From Pseudomonadota bacterium (GTDB lineage Bacteria; Pseudomonadota; Alphaproteobacteria; Rhizobiales; Devosiaceae): a stretch of DNA of 24,427 nucleotides. A program made the position numbers and the translations under genes. Shown here piece after piece: positions 21,753 through 24,427 of this stretch (position 1 is its first letter; every line of letters starts with the position of its first letter). The notes under the pieces are model-generated. The model worked only from the letters and a program-made list of their open reading frames with translations. It ran no database searches and was not told the origin of the DNA. Location: contig JAEYZJ010000116.1 of assembly GCA_023430705.1 (NCBI GenBank), positions 1-24,427 on the forward strand, given 5' to 3'.

Positions 21753-22549
21753 TACTCTTCCGGCCCGACATTGTCCGGCAGGGTCAGCCCGCCCTGGGCG
21801 GAACTGATGAAGCGTACCAGGTCCTGCACCAGCGGTTCATCGGCAAACAGCTGGGACGCGTCGACGACGCGCTCGCGCAGCGTGCCCTCGCTGGCAAAGA
21901 TCATGCGGTAGGCGGCACGCAGCTGGTGGATCGCCTCACGGTCGAAGCCGCGGCGCTTGAGCCCTACGAGGTTGATGCCGGACAGCACGCCCGGATTGCC
22001 GTTGACCATGCCGTAGGGGATGACGTCCTTTTCCACCTTGGTCATGCCGCCCACGAAGGCGTGCGCACCCACATGCACGAACTGCACCGTGCCGGCATGC
22101 CCGCTGAGGATGGCGTAGTCGTCGACCTGGCAATGCCCGGCAAGACCGGCATTGTTGGAGAGGATGACGTTGTTGCCGACGCGACAATCGTGCCCCACAT
22201 GCGAGCCGATCATGATCAGGCAACGGTCGCCTACCACCGTCTCCATGCCGCCACCGGCGGTGCCGGGGTTGATCGTGGCGTGCTCGCGGATGGTGCAGTC
22301 CGCGCCGATCCTGAGCGTCGAGGGTTCACCCGCGTACTTGAGGTCCTGCGGCTGGTGGCCGATGGAGGCGAAAGGGTAGATCCGGGTGCGCGCGCCGATG
22401 GTGGTGCGGCCGGTGACCACGGCATGCGAGAGCACCTCGACGCCGTCGCCCAGCGTCACGTCACGGCCGATCAGGCTATAGGGACCAACGGCCACGCCGG
22501 CGCCGAGCCTGGCGCCATCTTCGACGATCGCGGTAGGGTGGATGCTCAT
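21752..22549 (-). CDS. lpxA: UDP-N-acetylglucosamine O-acyltransferase
   Basis: LpxA transfers a 3-hydroxyacyl chain from acyl carrier protein to the 3-OH of UDP-GlcNAc, the first step of lipid A synthesis. The 265-residue product is a left-handed beta helix of hexapeptide repeats starting with MSIHPTAIVEDGARLGAGV, followed by a helical C-terminus with GINLVGLKRRGF. The catalytic His120 is in SHVGHDCRVGNN, and the conserved SIGHQPQDLKYAGE and IREHATINPGT segments are present. I start at the ATG at 22547-22549 (complement), which overlaps the fabZ stop by four bases; the 54-codon upstream extension is a shadow over fabZ. Confidence 0.97.
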   Translation of the reverse strand: MSIHPTAIVEDGARLGAGVAVGPYSLIGRDVTLGDGVEVLSHAVVTGRTTIGARTRIYPFASIGHQPQDLKYAGEPSTLRIGADCTIREHATINPGTAGGGMETVVGDRCLIMIGSHVGHDCRVGNNVILSNNAGLAGHCQVDDYAILSGHAGTVQFVHVGAHAFVGGMTKVEKDVIPYGMVNGNPGVLSGINLVGLKRRGFDREAIHQLRAAYRMIFASEGTLRERVVDASQLFADEPLVQDLVRFISSAQGGLTLPDNVGPEE

Positions 22550-22983
22550 TTCCCGGCGACGCTGACCATGGCACCGACTTCGGCTTCGGCAATGACCACG
22601 CCATCGACGATCGCCTTGGCCTCGAACCAGCCCATGGTCATGCGGTGCCGGATCTTGCGGATGTGGTACTCGATCCGGTCGCCGGGACGTGCGGGCTTGC
22701 GGAACTTGCACTTGTCGACGGTCAGCAGGTAGACGATGTGGTCCTCCCCCGCTCCGGTGCCGGCCGCGATGGCGATGGCGCCGGCGGTCTGGGCCATGCC
22801 TTCGATGATCAGGACGCCGGGGAAAACCGGCTCGCCCGGGAAGTGTCCCTGGAAGATCGGCTCGTTGTACGTCACATTCTTGATGCCGATCGCGGACTCG
22901 TTGCCGTTCACCTCGATGATGCGGTCGATCATCAGGAACGGGTAACGGTGCGGCAGGTGCTGCAGGATTTCCTGGATATCCAT
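22546..22983 (-). CDS. fabZ: 3-hydroxyacyl-ACP dehydratase
   Basis: FabZ dehydrates 3-hydroxyacyl-ACP in fatty acid elongation and so competes with LpxA and LpxD for the same substrate. From the ATG chosen (MDIQEILQHLPHRYPFLMID) it has 145 residues. The hot-dog fold active site is complete: His47 in FQGHFPGEPVFPGVLIIEGMAQ and Glu61 in the same segment. A GTG at 23028, in frame, would add 15 residues (MKSDAPAES...) and overlap lpxD by 11 bases; many alphaproteobacterial FabZ proteins have such an N-terminal extension, so the true start is open. Neither start has a strong ribosome binding site. It lies between lpxD and lpxA, as in most proteobacteria. Confidence 0.95.
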   Translation of the reverse strand: MDIQEILQHLPHRYPFLMIDRIIEVNGNESAIGIKNVTYNEPIFQGHFPGEPVFPGVLIIEGMAQTAGAIAIAAGTGAGEDHIVYLLTVDKCKFRKPARPGDRIEYHIRKIRHRMTMGWFEAKAIVDGVVIAEAEVGAMVSVAGK

Positions 22984-23017
22984 CGTCGTCAGCTCGCGAG
23001 CCGACTCCGCTGGCGCA

Positions 23018-24067
23018 TCACTCTTCACGTCCACTCTTGACCCCTTTGGTAAGCCGCCTAAGCGTGGCGAGTTCCTGCCACCACTTCCGCGCATCCTGAG
23101 CCGGGAACCCCGCAATCCTGGATCCCGGCGCAACACTCTTGGTGACCCCGCCCCAACCCATCACCACGGTGCCGCGGCCGATCGTCAGATGCCCTGCAGT
23201 CGAGGCCCCGCCGCCAAGCAGGACCGAGTCCTCAAGTACAGTCGATCCCGACAGACCGCAATGTGCTGCGATCAGGCAATACCGCCCGATCCGGCAGTTG
23301 TGACCGATCTGCACGAGATTATCGATTTTGGTGCCTTCGCCGATCACCGTGTCGCCAAGCGCGCCTCGGTCCACCGTGCTGTTGGCACCGATCTCGACTG
23401 CATCCTGGACGATGACGCGTCCCAGCTGCGGGATCTTGCGGTTGGTCTGGGCGAGGCCCAGCCAGCCGAATCCCTCGGTGCCGATGCGCGCGCCGGCCTG
23501 GATGACGACGTTGTTGCCCAGATACGAGCACTCGATCGAGACGTTGGGACCGATCACGGCATTGCGGCCGATGGTGACGCCCCGGCCGATGACCGTGTTG
23601 GGACCAATCACGGTGTTGCGCCCGATCTCGACGCCGGCGCCGAGCACCACATTGGCGCCGAGCCGTACACCTTCCTCGAGATGAGGGGCCGGGCCGGTTG
23701 CCTCGAACAGCGCCTTGGCCATGCCGCGGGTGCCGAGCGGATAGAGCCGCTCGAGCAGGTCGGCGAAGAGATCGTGGGGCCGCGCATCGACGATCGCGAC
23801 CGCAGTGTCGGGAACGTCAGCGGCGAACTTGGGGTGGACGATCACCGCCCCTGCCCCCGTCACGGCGAGCGCCGGAACGTACTCGGCCTGAGCCGCGAGC
23901 GCGATGTGGCCGGGGCCTGCCAGGTGCAGCTCCTCCGCACCGCTGATGACGAGAGAACCCGCACGCGGGTCGGTGACCGGAATCTCCCGCCCCAGCGTCG
24001 AAAGCAGGACGCCGAGGGCAATGGGACCGGACGAGGAGTGGAAACGTGTGTCGACCATGACCGTCAT
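23018..24067 (-). CDS. lpxD: UDP-3-O-acylglucosamine N-acyltransferase
   Basis: LpxD adds the second 3-hydroxyacyl chain, to the amino group of UDP-3-O-acylglucosamine. The 349-residue product has an N-terminal uridine-binding domain (about 1-110) and a hexapeptide-repeat beta helix (about 125-310), with GTEGFGWLG (197-205), catalytic His256 in VQIGHNCRIG and AAHCGLSGST, and a C-terminal helix KWWQELATLRRL. Start choice is uncertain: the ATG at 24065-24067 (complement) or the one three codons later (MVDTRFHSS), neither with a clear ribosome binding site. A strong hairpin with a T-rich tail ends two bases before the first ATG. It follows bamA and leads fabZ-lpxA-lpxI-lpxB. Confidence 0.96.
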   Translation of the reverse strand: MTVMVDTRFHSSSGPIALGVLLSTLGREIPVTDPRAGSLVISGAEELHLAGPGHIALAAQAEYVPALAVTGAGAVIVHPKFAADVPDTAVAIVDARPHDLFADLLERLYPLGTRGMAKALFEATGPAPHLEEGVRLGANVVLGAGVEIGRNTVIGPNTVIGRGVTIGRNAVIGPNVSIECSYLGNNVVIQAGARIGTEGFGWLGLAQTNRKIPQLGRVIVQDAVEIGANSTVDRGALGDTVIGEGTKIDNLVQIGHNCRIGRYCLIAAHCGLSGSTVLEDSVLLGGGASTAGHLTIGRGTVVMGWGGVTKSVAPGSRIAGFPAQDARKWWQELATLRRLTKGVKSGREE

Positions 24068-24108
24068 TACACAACAAAGAGGCCGCGGGGCAACCGCGCC
24101 GCGGCCTC
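24068..24108 (-). terminator. hairpin with T-rich tail between bamA and lpxD
   Basis: GAGGCCGCGG (24079-24088) and CCGCGGCCTC (24099-24108) form a perfect 10-bp stem. On the minus strand it is followed by TTTGTTGTGT (24078-24069), directly before the lpxD ATG. It looks like an intrinsic terminator or attenuator at the end of bamA. Confidence 0.65.
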
Positions 24109-24121
24109 AACCAGGAAGGAA

Positions 24122-24141
24122 GGCCGGCGTTTGCGCCGGCC
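24122..24141 (-). other. second hairpin after bamA
   Basis: GGCCGGCG-TTTG-CGCCGGCC is a perfect 8-bp stem with a 4-base loop, seven bases past the bamA stop and upstream of the larger hairpin. No T run follows directly (TTCCTTCC on the minus strand), so it may protect the bamA mRNA end or act with the next hairpin. Confidence 0.6.
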
Positions 24142-24148
24142 AAACCGA

Positions 24149-24427
24149 TTAGAGCAGCTGCTGCAGGGTGAGCGAGAAGACCTGCGTCTTGTCGTCGGTC
24201 GCCTTGTTCAGCACGTACGCCATGTCGCCACGGAGCGGGCCGAACGGGCTGTCCCAGATCACCGAAGCGCCCACCGACGACTTGAAGTTGTCGTCGATCG
24301 AGAGCGGGTCGACGGGACCCATGCCTTCGACGGAGCCGTTGCCGTCGATGAGGGCGGCGTCCGCCCAGATCGCGCCGCGCACGCCGTAGGTCTCGGGCAG
24401 GATCGGGATCGGGAACTCGATCTCGGC
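24149..24427 (-). CDS. bamA: BamA, outer-membrane assembly factor, C-terminal fragment
   Basis: BamA is the Omp85-type insertase for outer-membrane beta-barrel proteins. Only the last 92 residues are in the window; the N-terminal POTRA domains and most of the barrel lie beyond the right edge. The fragment shows the typical barrel ending: FPIPILPETYGVRGAIWADAAL, then SSVGASVIWDSPFGPLRGDMAY and TQVFSLTLQQLL. The final residue is Leu, whereas most outer-membrane barrels end in Phe or Trp. The position before lpxD-fabZ-lpxA is the conserved proteobacterial order. Identification rests on this C-terminus and context. Confidence 0.88.
   Translation of the reverse strand, partial: AEIEFPIPILPETYGVRGAIWADAALIDGNGSVEGMGPVDPLSIDDNFKSSVGASVIWDSPFGPLRGDMAYVLNKATDDKTQVFSLTLQQLL

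Noticed and set aside
1..24427. CRISPR arrays, insertion sequences, prophage, toxin-antitoxin or defence genes
   Set aside because: No regular spacer repeats, transposase-like proteins or phage-type genes were seen; all genes are housekeeping, metabolic or unassigned as listed.

Overview
The window is a GC-rich (visibly well above 60% G+C), almost fully coding chromosomal segment of an alphaproteobacterium. Best guess from gene order and protein style is a Hyphomicrobiales member, possibly near Devosia; this is an inference, not a database match. Supporting signs are the alphaproteobacterial SOS box form (GTTC-N7-GTTC) in front of lexA, LpxI rather than LpxH in lipid A synthesis, a gene order lexA...comEC-gltX-gltA-lpxB-lpxI-lpxA-fabZ-lpxD-bamA that is familiar from that order, and an intergenic repeat whose translation contains IETEIPAFAG.

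Layout. Positions 1-2623, minus strand: tpiA, secG and the 5' two thirds of pyrG, with a strong intrinsic terminator between secG and pyrG. Positions 2758-10386, plus strand: one tightly packed series ppiD-trpE-(repeat)-trpG-trpD-trpC-moaC-moeA, mostly with overlapping stop/start codons. Positions 10427-11265: lexA with two SOS boxes and its own terminator. Positions 11454-13844: a three-gene sugar-acid cassette (dgoK, dgoA, SMP-30-type lactonase). Positions 13963-16824, minus strand: comEC and an unrecognised GATase-like/DUF4350-like gene. Positions 16958-19826, plus strand: gltX and gltA. Positions 19802-24427, minus strand: the 3' end of bamA, then lpxD-fabZ-lpxA-lpxI-lpxB, ending tail to tail in gltA.

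How the genes work together. trpE/G convert chorismate to anthranilate, trpD adds phosphoribosyl and trpC makes indole-3-glycerol phosphate; trpF and trpBA are not here, so the pathway is split. moaC and moeA act at the first and last parts of molybdopterin cofactor synthesis. DgoK and DgoA turn 2-keto-3-deoxygalactonate into pyruvate and glyceraldehyde 3-phosphate, with the lactonase supplying the open-chain acid. LpxD/A/I/B with FabZ cover acyl transfer, pyrophosphate hydrolysis and disaccharide formation of lipid A, beside the outer-membrane insertase BamA.

No non-coding stretch exceeds 300 bases (the largest is lexA-dgoK, about 243). I found no tRNA, rRNA, CRISPR array, insertion sequence or prophage gene. 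I did not find a convincing undescribed system; the most useful observations are regulatory (double SOS box, hairpins at bamA/lpxD, a terminator buried in lpxB, a dispersed repeat splitting the trp genes) plus one unassigned protein.
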